Assembly: GCA_963741135.1 (NCBI GenBank)
Contig: CAVUHC010000002.1
Span: 682,001 to 746,000, forward strand
From: Gp6-AA40 sp963741135
Lineage (GTDB): Bacteria > Acidobacteriota > Vicinamibacteria > Vicinamibacterales > UBA2999
DNA: 64,000 bases
Direction: 5' to 3'
The notes beneath the pieces are model-generated. The model was not told the origin of the DNA. It did no database searches and was given only the letters and a program-made list of their open reading frames with translations. Positions 1 through 8,754 of the stretch are shown here, piece after piece. Every line of letters starts with the position of its first letter. The stretch's first letter is position 1. A program made the translations under genes and the position numbers.

Positions 1-558
1 CTGCGTCACGCGTGCTGTCTCAGACCAGCGACGAAAGTGATAGAGGACCGCCAGGCCAAGTGCGGCTGCCGGGATGTTGAGCATCACGCTGTTGGTCCAC
101 AGGACGATGCCGGGCATGAACGCGAGGAACGGGCCTGCCCATCCTGCGACTGGTCCTATCCATCGTCTCGCCCAGGCCATCGTGTACATGCCGGCCATGA
201 CGCCGAAGAGCAGCACAATGAATTTTGCGACCTGCGGCGAAGGTCCGACGGCAGCGAACGTCAGCCCTTCAACGAAGTAAAACAGCGGCGGATACGTGGC
301 CGGATTGATAGCCGGGTACCGTGCGTAGTACCTGACGGCGAACTCCACCGGGTCCCGCGGCAACGTCGTCAGCAGGTCCCACCAGAACAGCCCGTTCATC
401 GCGTGCCGCGGCGAGTCGCCCTGGAACCAGAGGCCGTCGTTCTGCCGATGCAGTGCGGCGACCATCAGGAACGCGAGAGCCACCCCGGCGACCTGGCAGG
501 CGCGTGAGCGCACGCACATGCCAATCGCGTCGCGGATCACCGGAACCCGTGTCTTCAT
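1..558 (-). CDS. GT39/ArnT-like membrane glycosyltransferase, N-terminal part (runs off the window)
   Basis: The reverse strand is open from an ATG at 558-556 to the window edge, giving about 186 residues without a stop. The protein has a short basic start (MKTRVPVIRD), a first membrane helix near residues 26-36, then a periplasmic-type stretch with W-F-Q-G-D-S-P-R-H and Y-Y-A-R-Y-P-A-I-N-P, followed by more hydrophobic segments. An acidic residue in the first loop and a tyrosine/proline-rich loop 1 fit GT-C fold, dolichyl- or undecaprenyl-phosphate-sugar dependent transferases of the ArnT/PMT type; the C-terminal half is not visible. The start overlaps the stop of the upstream GT2 gene by one base (TGATG), so the two are probably translationally coupled. 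Family level is fairly sure, substrate unknown. Confidence 0.7.
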   Translation of the reverse strand, partial: MKTRVPVIRDAIGMCVRSRACQVAGVALAFLMVAALHRQNDGLWFQGDSPRHAMNGLFWWDLLTTLPRDPVEFAVRYYARYPAINPATYPPLFYFVEGLTFAAVGPSPQVAKFIVLLFGVMAGMYTMAWARRWIGPVAGWAGPFLAFMPGIVLWTNSVMLNIPAAALGLAVLYHFRRWSETARVTQ

Positions 559-1631
559 CACTCGTCTGGCAATCGTTTGAAGTGCCGGTCGTAGATGAGA
601 TCGTAGGGAATCAGGGATCGAGGCATGTCCCAACTGCTGAACCGCACGCCAGGACGGACGACCTCCCGGCTCGAGTGACCCGACCGCAGGAGGGTCTTCG
701 AGAACAATCGAGCCACGTGAGGCAAGATGTAAAGCACCAGACTCGATCGCGACGCACGCAGTCCCCAGAAAATGGACCGGAAGTACGCGCGCGACCAGAA
801 GGACACCCCTGCGAGATGCAACGCGAATTGATCGTGCGAGCGGCGAATGGACGATGGGCTGAGCGTCGGTCGACGCTGCCTGGCCCCCTTCATCACCAGC
901 GCATGCGAGCGCCACATCCGGTCGGTTCGAGTCGACATGCTTTGACGACGCCTGCGGTATCCGACCAGCACCGACGGTACCACCGCCACCGACGATCGCT
1001 CGGCGACTTTCAGAGCCACATCCCAATCTTCGCAGCCCTGCGCATCGCGATCGCGCAGCGTCACGTCAAACCCGCCCACCTGCTCGAGGTGGCGGCGACG
1101 ATAGAGGGGAACGCTCGCGTTGCCGGTGTAATTCACCTGCAGCAACGTCTCGGCGGCACGTCCTTCAACGCCCCATCGTGGTGAGCAGTCGAGGAGCGCG
1201 CCGTTGGCGTCGATCCACACCCACCAGCAGTAGACCAGTCCGGTGTCGTCGCCCGCGTCCATCATCCGGCTGACTTGTCTTTCAATCTTCGTCGGATCCC
1301 ACACGTCGTCCGCATCGAGCGGCGCAATGAACTCGCCGCGCGCGTCTGCGAGTCCGCGATTGCGCGCGGCCGCCACGCCTCGATTCGTCTGAGCAACGAC
1401 TCGAACCCGCGAATCTCGGAGTGCGAGCGCGTCGACAAGCGCCCGTGTCCCGTCTCTCGATCCATCGTCGACGATGATCACTTCGATGTTTCGGTACGTC
1501 TGCTGAAGCGCTGAATCAAGCGTCGCCTCGATATCCGACTCTCCGTTGTACACAGGAAGGATCACCGATACGAGGGCCGTCGCCCCAGTGACGCCGGCAT
1601 CGCCGACCCTTGGCGTTGGATTGTTGGTCAT
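558..1631 (-). CDS. Family 2 glycosyltransferase
   Basis: A 357-residue GT-A fold transferase. The N-terminal V-S-V-I-L-P-V-Y-N-G motif near residues 21-30, the V-D-D-G-S turn and the D-A-D-D metal/nucleotide-sugar motif near residue 105 are typical of GT2 enzymes. The second half contains G-G-F-D with an E-D-W-D acceptor-side motif, which places the catalytic base. It lacks clear membrane helices, so it probably acts at the cytoplasmic face. It is co-directional and overlapping with the GT39-like gene downstream and divergent from another GT2 gene at 1722, consistent with a polysaccharide or glycolipid locus. Sugar specificity cannot be inferred. Confidence 0.88.
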   Translation of the reverse strand: MTNNPTPRVGDAGVTGATALVSVILPVYNGESDIEATLDSALQQTYRNIEVIIVDDGSRDGTRALVDALALRDSRVRVVAQTNRGVAAARNRGLADARGEFIAPLDADDVWDPTKIERQVSRMMDAGDDTGLVYCWWVWIDANGALLDCSPRWGVEGRAAETLLQVNYTGNASVPLYRRRHLEQVGGFDVTLRDRDAQGCEDWDVALKVAERSSVAVVPSVLVGYRRRRQSMSTRTDRMWRSHALVMKGARQRRPTLSPSSIRRSHDQFALHLAGVSFWSRAYFRSIFWGLRASRSSLVLYILPHVARLFSKTLLRSGHSSREVVRPGVRFSSWDMPRSLIPYDLIYDRHFKRLPDE

Positions 1632-1721
1632 CCGATTTGTCGGTCGACTTGACCCACTTTAGTCTCCAATTCAGACGGTACTTATGCGTAACCTGTCTGC
1701 CGGTGCAAACGCAGGCGCGGC

Positions 1722-2831
1722 ATGCGGCTTGTGTACCTGCAGCGACTCGCCAGTCGCGAATCCATTGTGACGCGAAGTTCTTCGACTATTCCCCGCTTCT
1801 CCTTCATCGTCCCTTTTTGCCGAGGGCTTGCTTCTCTGGAGCAATGCCTGACCGCCCTCGATCCGGTGCCGCCGCAGAGTGAGTTGATCATTGTGGCGGA
1901 CGGGGCGGTAGACGATTGTCAGCAGCTCGCGTTGCTGCACCGCGCCCGCGTCATCGCGATTGATGGGCCGTCAGGCCCTGCCGTCGCCCGCAATGTGGCC
2001 GCGGCCGCGGCAGTCGGTGAGGTGCTCGTATTCATCGACGCCGATGTCGTCGTGTCCCGTATGGGGTTGACGCGCATGATGCGGATGTTCGGTGAACATC
2101 CCGAGACCGCAGCGGCATTCGGCTCGTACGACGAACGGCCTGCCGAGCCAGGTTTCATGTCGCAGTACAGAAACCTGTCCCATTCGTTCATTCATCACTC
2201 GTCGGCACTCGAGGCGCGTACGTTCTGGGCCGGATTCGGGGCCGTTCGGCGCGACGCGTTTCATGCGGTCGGCGGCTTCGACGAGCGATTCGATCGCCCG
2301 TCGGTTGAGGACATCGACCTCGGGTACCGCCTTGCTGAGGCCGGGTACGCGGTGGTCCTCGATCCCACACTTTCCGCGTGTCATCTGAAGCGCTGGACCC
2401 TGCGTTCGGCTGTCGTTTCAGACGTCAGGGATCGCGGGATTCCCTGGACGCAATTGATACTCAGATATGGCGCGCTCAGGGACGACTTGAACCTGCGCGC
2501 CGAGTATCGGTGGTCCGTTGTACTCGCGTACCTGGCGGTCGTTTCGTTGGTGTGCGCGGCGTACGACCTGCGCTTTCTCGCCGGTGTTCCGTTCCTGATG
2601 GCGGGGCTGATTGCCCTCAACCGCCGCTCGCTGCAGTTTTTCTACCGGAAGCGTGGGCTCTGGTTCGCGGTCAGAGTCTGGTTCCTGCAAGTCCTGCATC
2701 ACCTGTGCAACGGGTTGTCGTTCGCGATCGGTACGACGTTGTTTCTCGCCGCGCGCTATCTGGGTATGCGCCTACCAGGGACGCTTCCGACTGATTCCTG
2801 GAACGTGCCAGAGGCGCGGGGCGCTGTGTGA
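1722..2831 (+). CDS. Family 2 glycosyltransferase with C-terminal membrane helices
   Basis: A protein of up to 369 residues. The GT2 domain starts with F-S-F-I-V-P-F, has F-I-D-A-D-V (the DxD-like motif) near residue 107, G-G-F-D-E-R-F and the E-D-I-D-L-G-Y-R acceptor motif near residues 192-199. Two hydrophobic segments near residues 265-300 and another near the C-terminus suggest membrane attachment. The ATG at 1722 has no clear ribosome binding site; a GTG at 1767 just before the GT2 domain is a plausible alternative start. The stop overlaps the start of the flippase gene, so the two form an operon. Likely role: adding a sugar to a lipid-linked glycan. Confidence 0.85.
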   Translation: MRLVYLQRLASRESIVTRSSSTIPRFSFIVPFCRGLASLEQCLTALDPVPPQSELIIVADGAVDDCQQLALLHRARVIAIDGPSGPAVARNVAAAAAVGEVLVFIDADVVVSRMGLTRMMRMFGEHPETAAAFGSYDERPAEPGFMSQYRNLSHSFIHHSSALEARTFWAGFGAVRRDAFHAVGGFDERFDRPSVEDIDLGYRLAEAGYAVVLDPTLSACHLKRWTLRSAVVSDVRDRGIPWTQLILRYGALRDDLNLRAEYRWSVVLAYLAVVSLVCAAYDLRFLAGVPFLMAGLIALNRRSLQFFYRKRGLWFAVRVWFLQVLHHLCNGLSFAIGTTLFLAARYLGMRLPGTLPTDSWNVPEARGAV

Positions 2832-4390
2832 TGCAAGCGGAGATGAGCCCAGTCACCAAAAGCCTAGCGGATCGAGCCGCCCGCGCCGTGCAGTGGCGCC
2901 TGATGGGCGTGGTGATCGGCGTGCTGTTCCAGCTCACGGTAGGTGTACTGCTCGCTCGCCTGCTTGCCCCGGCGGAGTTCGGCGTGATGGCATTGGCCGT
3001 GATGGTGCTCGGTCTCGCCCAGCTCCTCGGCGATCTCGGCATTGGCGACGCCGTCGTGCAGCGAGCCGAACTGACCGAGGGTCACGTGCGCACCGCCTTC
3101 ACATTCTCCGTGCTCCTGGGCCTCGCGGTGGCGGCCGTCATGATGATGGCGGCGCCTCTCGGTGCAATCGTGATGCGCGACGCGCAGGTAGCGCCAGTCC
3201 TGCGTGTGCTTTCCGCTCGATTCGTGTTCCGCGGCACCGCCGTTGTCGCGGCGGCGTTGCTCCGGCGGCGACTCAACTTCAGGCGGTCGTTCTTCATCGA
3301 CACGGTCAGTTATGTACTGGGCTATGGCGGCGTGGCGGTGACGCTGTCCCTGCTCGGACACGGTGTATGGAGTCTCGTGTGGGGCAGCCTTGCACAGGCC
3401 GTGCTGGCGTCGGCTGCGCAACTGGCCGCCGTCCGACACTCTGTTCGTCCGCTGCTGGCGCGGCGCGAGCTGACGGACCTTCTCCATTTTGGGTTTGGTT
3501 CGACCGCAACCCGCTGCGTGAACTATCTCGCGCTCGTCGGAGACAACTTCGTGGTTGGCCGATGGATCGGACCAGCAAGCCTGGGGGCGTACGGTCGGGC
3601 GTACGGGTTGATGAGCCTGCCGCATTCATACGTTGCGAACGTCATGTCGGCCGCCATGTTTCCAGCGTTCGCGAAACTGCAGGGGGAACCGTCCCAAGTG
3701 CGACGGGGCTATCTGTTACTGACCAAGCTCACCGCGACAATCGCAGCGCCGTCGATGGTGACGTTGGCGATTGTTGCGCCTCACCTTGTGAGCAGTCTCT
3801 ATGGCCCGCAGTGGAGCGGAGTCATCGTGCCGCTCCAGATCCTGGCGATGGGCGGCTATTTCAGGGCTCTCTACCATCTCGGCGGCGTCGTGGCTCAGAG
3901 CCACGGCCAGGTATACAGCGAGCTTCGTCGCCAGATCGTCTACGCCAGCCTCGTGATCGGCGGTGCGTCGGTGGGATCGCCCTATGGCCTTCCCGGGGTG
4001 GCGGCGGGAGTCAGCATGGCGACGCTCTTCATGTTCATCGCGATGGCTCACCTCGCCCTGCGGATCACTGGAACGTCATGGCGTCGGTACCTGGGCGTCC
4101 AAATGGGCGCGCTCGTCGCGGCAGGAATCACCGGTGGTGTCGCCCTCTCGGTGCGAATTCTCCTCGAGGCGGGGGACGCGTCCAGCGGCGTAATCGCGCT
4201 CGGTGTCGTGGGCGCGGCGGCCGTGCCGTTCGGCGTCGCGATGCTCAGGCAACTCGGCGAACCCGATTTCGAGCCGATACGAGCCCGCCTGCCACATTCG
4301 TGCGTGCGGCTCGTCGACGCACTGCACCCCCATCGTCGGTCTACTGCCGAGGAAATCCAAACGCGAACAGTTTCGGGCTCGCCGGCCTGA
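2831..4390 (+). CDS. Polysaccharide flippase (Wzx / oligosaccharide transporter type)
   Basis: An approximately 519-residue polytopic membrane protein with 12 to 14 hydrophobic segments. The N-terminus (V-Q-W-R-L-M-G-V-V-I-G-V-L-F-Q-L) followed by L-L-A-R-L-L-A-P-A-E-F-G is the classic start of the MOP-superfamily lipopolysaccharide or exopolysaccharide flippases. The product should move undecaprenyl-linked oligosaccharide across the inner membrane. The ATG at 2831 overlaps the upstream GT2 stop by one base; a GTG at 2828 immediately before it would give a four-base overlap and one more residue. With the two GT2 genes and the GT39-like gene it defines a surface glycan assembly locus. The last 60 residues are a soluble tail. 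Confidence 0.87.
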   Translation: MQAEMSPVTKSLADRAARAVQWRLMGVVIGVLFQLTVGVLLARLLAPAEFGVMALAVMVLGLAQLLGDLGIGDAVVQRAELTEGHVRTAFTFSVLLGLAVAAVMMMAAPLGAIVMRDAQVAPVLRVLSARFVFRGTAVVAAALLRRRLNFRRSFFIDTVSYVLGYGGVAVTLSLLGHGVWSLVWGSLAQAVLASAAQLAAVRHSVRPLLARRELTDLLHFGFGSTATRCVNYLALVGDNFVVGRWIGPASLGAYGRAYGLMSLPHSYVANVMSAAMFPAFAKLQGEPSQVRRGYLLLTKLTATIAAPSMVTLAIVAPHLVSSLYGPQWSGVIVPLQILAMGGYFRALYHLGGVVAQSHGQVYSELRRQIVYASLVIGGASVGSPYGLPGVAAGVSMATLFMFIAMAHLALRITGTSWRRYLGVQMGALVAAGITGGVALSVRILLEAGDASSGVIALGVVGAAAVPFGVAMLRQLGEPDFEPIRARLPHSCVRLVDALHPHRRSTAEEIQTRTVSGSPA

Positions 4391-4570
4391 GCGGCCCAGC
4401 TTCCGAGCACACGCGCCGTGTCAGATTTACTTTGCCAGGACGCGTTCGAACTCAGCCAAAGGGCCGACATTCGATGAAATGCGCACACGGCCGATGATCC
4501 GAGCTCGACGGTCGAACGTCATAAGGCTTGCACGAGTCGTCTGCCTGAACAGCTTCATGGAGGCACACAA

Positions 4571-5092
4571 ATGACGTTTGGTAGAGCATCGGTACTCGCC
4601 ATCGGCGTTCTTTGCGGCCTGGCGATGGGCATCCTTGGCGGCACGGTTGTGGGAGTCAAGATCGGGCAGCGCGCAACGGATCGGGCGTCGTCCGAAATCC
4701 AGGTGCCTGCGGCCCGGGATGAACAGCGCGCAGTCGCGGCTCGTGAAAACCGGCGCGTAGCGGCACCGCGCCGCGCGATCCCGGGAGCAGCGAAGGCTGC
4801 CATCCCGGTGTCAGCTCCCGAGCTGCAGAAGCAGCTGAAACCCCTTCTCAATCAGGGTTCGGACATGACGCTGGCCGCACGGGATTTTCGCGACGCAGAA
4901 CAATTCGCCGCCGTGGCGCACGCGGCGCGCAACACGAATGTTCCATTCGTGCTCCTCAAGCATCGCGTGCTCAACCAAGGCAAGACTCTCGCGGAGGCCA
5001 TTCGCGAATCGAAGCCTGACCTGAATGCGCTGGCGGAGGCCAACCGCGCCCGTGCGGAAGCCAGGTCCGACATTGCGGCGCTGACAACGTAG
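4571..5092 (+). CDS. Hypothetical membrane-anchored protein
   Basis: A 173-residue protein with one N-terminal hydrophobic segment (about residues 8-29, rich in Gly, Ala and Val) and no cleavage-like cysteine, so it is most simply a signal-anchored protein. Residues 33-75 are low-complexity, rich in Arg, Ala and Pro; residues 85-173 are helical, with repeated short Ala/Arg segments ending in a charged tail. The start is supported by GGAGG at 4559-4563. No family recognised. It is separated by 180 bases from the flippase gene, and a stem-loop follows its stop. Confidence 0.65.
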   Translation: MTFGRASVLAIGVLCGLAMGILGGTVVGVKIGQRATDRASSEIQVPAARDEQRAVAARENRRVAAPRRAIPGAAKAAIPVSAPELQKQLKPLLNQGSDMTLAARDFRDAEQFAAVAHAARNTNVPFVLLKHRVLNQGKTLAEAIRESKPDLNALAEANRARAEARSDIAALTT

Positions 5093-5100
5093 CTGACACG

Positions 5101-5135
5101 GGGCGGTCCGAGACCACGTCGAACTCGGTCCGCCC
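5101..5135. terminator. Stem-loop between convergent genes
   Basis: Twelve-base arms at 5101-5112 and 5124-5135 (GGGCGGTCCGAG and CTCGGTCCGCCC) pair with one mismatch around an 11-base loop. It lies between the convergent genes ending at 5092 and 5190, where a bidirectional terminator is expected. There is no strong U-run, so factor-independent activity is uncertain. Confidence 0.4.
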
Positions 5136-5189
5136 TACGCACAGCGCAATCAACGCGCGCGGTCTCGGCGTCAAGCATGTCGCTTTCTC

Positions 5190-5606
5190 TTACGCTTCCA
5201 CTTGCGCAGAGAGTGGTCCATTCAACGGCCGCAACGACCCGAGACCCGGCGCCAGGCGCCGGCGACCAACGGCGACCGATCCTGAGAGCAGCCCCACAAT
5301 CAGCGGCACCAGAGCCGGCGCAACGGGGCCGCTCATTGCCGTGATTACGGTTGCGCCGGTCATGATGATGACCAGCCCTGCGGCGGCCAGCGGTGTCAGG
5401 CCGACATGAATCCGGAAGAGCCCCGGCAGGATCAGCCCAAGCGCGCCGAGCACCTCTGCGGCTCCAATAAACCGCAAGAAAGCCAGCGGCAACCAGATCG
5501 GTCCCGTCATCGCCTCGGGCGGCAGCATGAGCTTCATTCCACCGGCAAACAGAAAAAGAGCCGAAAGCAGCACCTGAACGATCCACAGCAGCACGTTGAG
5601 TCTCAT
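5190..5606 (-). CDS. DoxX-family membrane protein
   Basis: A 138-residue protein with four hydrophobic segments, the usual DoxX length and layout. Visible hallmarks are L-F-A-F/G-G-M-K-L near residue 18 and F-I-G-A-A-E-V-L-G-A-L-G-L-I-L-P near residues 46-61. The open frame extends far upstream, but the ATG at 5606 follows AGAGGAG at ideal distance and opens directly into the first membrane helix. Divergent from the DGPF protein gene at 5730, which is a common arrangement. DoxX-like proteins have been linked to redox and thiol stress; specific role here unknown. Confidence 0.85.
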   Translation of the reverse strand: MRLNVLLWIVQVLLSALFLFAGGMKLMLPPEAMTGPIWLPLAFLRFIGAAEVLGALGLILPGLFRIHVGLTPLAAAGLVIIMTGATVITAMSGPVAPALVPLIVGLLSGSVAVGRRRLAPGLGSLRPLNGPLSAQVEA

Positions 5607-5729
5607 TGGCGTATCTCCTCTGCTGGCTGGTCGAACTAGGATCGCCAGGATCGACATCCCCAAAAAAAGCGGTGACGTGTCGATCTGGACGGCCCCCGTT
5701 CGACGAGTAGCTGGAAAGGAAAACTGACA

Positions 5730-6164
5730 ATGCGATTCATGATGTTGTTGAAGGCGGACAAGACCACAGAGGCGGGCGTTCTGCCGACTCACAAGGACCT
5801 CGAGGTCATGGGTAAGTACAACGAGGAGCTCGTGAAGGCGGGCGTGCTGCTCGACGGGGCGGGACTCCAGCCAAGCTCGAAGGGCGCCAAAGTCACTTTC
5901 CAGAATGGAAAGGCCCAGGTGACGGACGGCCCCTTCGCGGAGACAAAGGAGCTCATCGCCGGCTACTGGATGATTCAGGTGAAATCGAAGGAAGAGGCGA
6001 TCGAGTGGGCGAAGCGAGTCCCGTTCGCGAACCTCCCGAGCAACGGCCGCGCACCGGAGATCGAACTGCGCCAGATGTTCGAGATCGAAGACTTCGCGGA
6101 CGTGCCTCCTGCCGTCGCCGAGTTGGACAAATCGTTCAAGGCTAGACGCGGCGGCAGTTCGTAG
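5730..6164 (+). CDS. DGPF/YCII-domain protein (first of two flanking the sigma factor)
   Basis: A 144-residue protein beginning M-R-F-M-M-L-L-K-A-D. The signature T-D-G-P-F-A-E-T-K-E lies near residues 69-78, followed by G-Y-W-M-I-Q-V, the core of the DGPF branch of the YCII-related family. These small alpha/beta proteins are recurrent genome neighbours of ECF42 sigma factors, where they are thought to be targets or partners of the sigma factor; the biochemical activity is not established. A ribosome binding site (AAAGGA) precedes the start. It is followed after 87 bases by the sigma factor gene on the same strand. Confidence 0.88.
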   Translation: MRFMMLLKADKTTEAGVLPTHKDLEVMGKYNEELVKAGVLLDGAGLQPSSKGAKVTFQNGKAQVTDGPFAETKELIAGYWMIQVKSKEEAIEWAKRVPFANLPSNGRAPEIELRQMFEIEDFADVPPAVAELDKSFKARRGGSS

Positions 6165-6251
6165 CGTCCGGGTCGCAGCTGAATCCTTATCTGATTTCAA
6201 CGAGAACCTCCGGGTTGCACGGGCGGAGTGAAGATGGTGTGATGGGTCGGC

Positions 6252-7497
6252 GTGCCGGCGACCGATCCAGTACACGAGGCGGTAAATGCCGTCTATCTCT
6301 CCGACTCCCGCCGCGTCCTTGCCACGCTGATCCGTCTGCTGGGCGACTTCGATGTCGCTGAAGAAGCGCTGCACGACGCGTTCAGGGCGGCGCTCGAGCA
6401 ATGGCCCCGCGACGGTGTACCCACGAATCCGCGCGCGTGGCTGGTGTCGGCCGGACGCTTCAAGGCGATCGACAGCCTGCGCCGGCGCTCGCGTTTCGAT
6501 GCGCTCGACGATGCCGGCGACCAGGCCGACATCGCTGTCGTCGACACCGCGGCGTGGGCCGACGAAGAGAGCGTCGAAGACGATCGGTTGCGCCTCATCT
6601 TCACGTGTTGCCATCCGGCGCTGGCGCCCGATGCGCAGGTCGCCCTCACGCTGCGCGAGGTCTGCGGCTTGACGACGGAGGAGATCGCGCAGGCGTTTCT
6701 GACGCCGGCGCCGACGCTGGCGCAACGCATCGTGCGCGCGAAGGCAAAGATCCGCGACGCGCGCATTCCGTATCGAGGTGCCGACCCGGGCCGCGTTGCC
6801 CGAGCGGCTCGACGCCGTGCTTCGCGTGATCTATCTCGTATTCAACGAGGGCTACGCCGCGTCGTCGGGCGCGTTGGTCACGCGGCACGATCTATCCGCT
6901 GAGGCGATCCGCCTTGGGCGGTTGCTCGTCGAGCTGCTGCCCGAGCCTGAGGCACGTGGACTGCTGGCGCTGATGCTGCTGCACGAGTCGCGGCGGGCGG
7001 CGCGCACGTCGGCGTCGGGCGACGTGATCCTGCTCGACGATCAGGACCGCTCGCTGTGGGACCGGGATCAGATCACGGAGGGAACACGGCTCGTCGAGGG
7101 GGCCCTGGCGTCGAGGGGATTCGGCCCGTACACGATCCAGGCAGCGATCGCGGCAGTGCACGCCGATGCGCCCACCGCCGCCGCGACGGACTGGGCGGAG
7201 ATCGTCGGTCTCTACGACGTGTTGTTGCGGGCAGACGCGTCCCCCGTGATTGAGCTGAACCGGGCGGTCGCGGTGGCGATGCGCGACGGCCCGGCGGCGG
7301 GCCTGGCGCTCATCGACGCCATTCTCCAGCGGGGCGATCTCCTGGACTACCGTCTGGCACACGCCGCGCGGGCGGAGTTGTGCCGGCGGCTTGGAAGAAC
7401 GGCGGACGCCCGCGCGTCGTACGAACGGGCCCTCGCCCTTGCGCGCCAGGAGCCGGAGCGACGGCTACTCGAGCGTCGGCTAGCTGAGCTTACGTAG
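6252..7497 (+). CDS. ECF42-type RNA polymerase sigma factor (DUF6596), one frame break
   Basis: The first part (6252 to about 6773) encodes sigma region 2 (A-L-H-D-A-F near residue 40, R-A-W-L near 61) and region 4 (L-R-E-V-C-G-L-T-T-E-E-I-A near 135-147, then A-P-T-L-A-Q-R-I-V-R-A-K). After I-P-Y the frame shifts: removing one C at about 6774 joins it to V-P-T-R and the long DUF6596/TPR-like extension that continues to 7497. The repaired protein is 414 residues, the normal size for this group. It starts at a GTG with no strong ribosome binding site. ECF42 factors have no anti-sigma gene and rely on the C-terminal extension; here, too, none is seen, and DGPF genes lie on both sides. The break is probably a sequence error. 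Confidence 0.85.
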
Positions 7498-7498
7498 A

Positions 7499-7538
7499 AA
7501 GGGGGAAGGGGGAAGGGGTTAGGGGTTAGGGGTTAGGG
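7499..7538. repeat. G-run tract with TTAGGGG heptamers
   Basis: Right after the sigma factor stop come six runs of three to five G in 40 bases, including three near-perfect TTAGGGG units. The tract can in principle fold as a G-quadruplex on the coding strand, just upstream of the second DGPF gene. Confidence 0.75.
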
Positions 7539-7584
7539 AATGTCGATTCAGGGTCTACCCGACCGACTAGCAGGTGTGAGCCAT

Positions 7585-7920
7585 ATGAAGTACTTGTGCC
7601 TTGTCTATCTCGAGCAAGAGAAACTCCGCGCCGTCCCGGACCGCGAATGCATGGCGTGCGGCGACGGGTTCAGGAAGAGCGGACTCCTGGTTGCGGCGGA
7701 GGCGCTCCAACCGGTCGAGACTGCAACGACTGTCCGCGTCCGGAATGGGAGAGTGTCCATCACCGATGGTCCCTTTGCCGAGACGAAGGAACACCTCGCG
7801 GGTTTCTACCTGATCGAAGCGAGAGACCTGAACGACGCGATCCAGGTGGCTTCGAAGATTCCACCGGCGCGGGAAGGCAGCATCGAAGTACGGCCGATCA
7901 GGGAGCTAAACCCGCAGTAG
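7585..7920 (+). CDS. DGPF/YCII-domain protein (second)
   Basis: A 111-residue protein from the ATG at 7585, which aligns with the usual family start M-K-Y-L-C-L-V-Y. An in-frame upstream ATG at 7540 would add 15 residues unlike the family. The signature T-D-G-P-F-A-E-T-K-E lies near residues 58-67 and is followed by G-F-Y-L-I-E-A. It is shorter than the first DGPF protein. It lies 87 bases after the sigma factor stop and its last 15 bases overlap the convergent RnfD-like gene. Together the three genes form the recurrent ECF42-DGPF module. Confidence 0.87.
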   Translation: MKYLCLVYLEQEKLRAVPDRECMACGDGFRKSGLLVAAEALQPVETATTVRVRNGRVSITDGPFAETKEHLAGFYLIEARDLNDAIQVASKIPPAREGSIEVRPIRELNPQ

Positions 7921-8754
7921 CCGAGTGCCAACGTTGCCTGCCCTCGAGTGCGCCCGGCGCCATGCTTCCCAGACGTTCCCAACGAGCACGCCGGCGAGAA
8001 GATAGTAGGCCGCGCCGACCAATTCGAAGACCGCGTAGCTGGCAGCCGCGACAATGACGCCACACATGAGCTGATCGGGATACTTCACAGGCGATGTAGG
8101 TGGGTCGGTCAATATGAAGAACGCGAAAAACAGGACGGCATGGAGATCGGGTGTCCTGAAGATCTCGGCGACTCGTTTGGGATCGCCGAGAAACGCCGTG
8201 ACCGTGAAGAGCAGGTAGTAGCTTCCCAGGAACGCGAGCACCAGCGGAAGCTTGTTGACCCGGTCTGTGATGAAGACCCCGGTCGCAAAGAGCACCGCCA
8301 ATGCGATCGGTGCTATGTCCGGCAAGGCGCCCCACCAACTCTGGCCCGTGTCGAAAACGTAGAAGGTCGCGACGATGGCCAGGGCCGCCGGATTGAACAC
8401 GTTCGCCGTGCGAGTGCGGAAGATGTACTTGCTGAGAACGGCGACCGCGGAGGTGCAGGCGGGGACGTACCACGGTTCCTGCGGCGTCAGTACCATCGCG
8501 ACGATCAATCCGGTGAGGAGCGCGCCACTCGGAAATTCCCACGCATTTCGTAGCTTTCGGAGAATCAGCGCGTCGATGAGAACCGCGACGGCCACGGCGC
8601 TGAACAGTCCTGGTGCAACCCGGACTCCTTCGCCCAGCGCGGCCAGGACAGTCAGAATCGTCAGGACGATGATGAGAAGACCCTTCGGCGTTCGGAAGAA
8701 CCGCCGAAGCTCAGTGAGCGGCTGCGGGCGCGCCATTGCCTGGGCTGTAGACAT
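7906..8754 (-). CDS. RnfD/NqrB-like membrane protein
   Basis: A 282-residue membrane protein with about nine hydrophobic segments. L-T-P-Q-E-P-W-Y-V and F-N-P-A-A-L-A near residues 90-145 resemble the RnfD/NqrB family, whose members hold flavin and pass electrons across the membrane. Gene order (FMN-binding protein, ApbE, then this one) matches minimal extracytoplasmic flavin electron-transfer sets in which an NqrB/RnfD-like protein links the quinone pool or cytoplasm to flavinylated proteins. The ATG at 8754 overlaps the apbE end by 44 bases; an internal ATG at 8736 would shorten the overlap. No other Rnf or Nqr subunits are present. Confidence 0.75.
   Translation of the reverse strand: MSTAQAMARPQPLTELRRFFRTPKGLLIIVLTILTVLAALGEGVRVAPGLFSAVAVAVLIDALILRKLRNAWEFPSGALLTGLIVAMVLTPQEPWYVPACTSAVAVLSKYIFRTRTANVFNPAALAIVATFYVFDTGQSWWGALPDIAPIALAVLFATGVFITDRVNKLPLVLAFLGSYYLLFTVTAFLGDPKRVAEIFRTPDLHAVLFFAFFILTDPPTSPVKYPDQLMCGVIVAAASYAVFELVGAAYYLLAGVLVGNVWEAWRRAHSRAGNVGTRLLRV

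Noticed and set aside
2611..4497. A 628-codon plus-strand frame overlapping the flippase
   Set aside because: Arg/Gly/Pro-rich shadow of the flippase in another frame, typical of high-GC DNA.
5190..6725. A 511-codon open frame on the minus strand
   Set aside because: Only the last 138 codons resemble a protein family (DoxX) and have a ribosome binding site; the rest is antisense to the DGPF and sigma genes.
6770..6780. Programmed ribosomal frameshift in the sigma factor
   Set aside because: No slippery heptamer or downstream structure was seen, and similar single-base breaks recur in unrelated genes, so error is simpler.
7499..7538. Telomeric sequence or replicon end
   Set aside because: Only three short units inside a normal gene cluster; genes continue on both sides.
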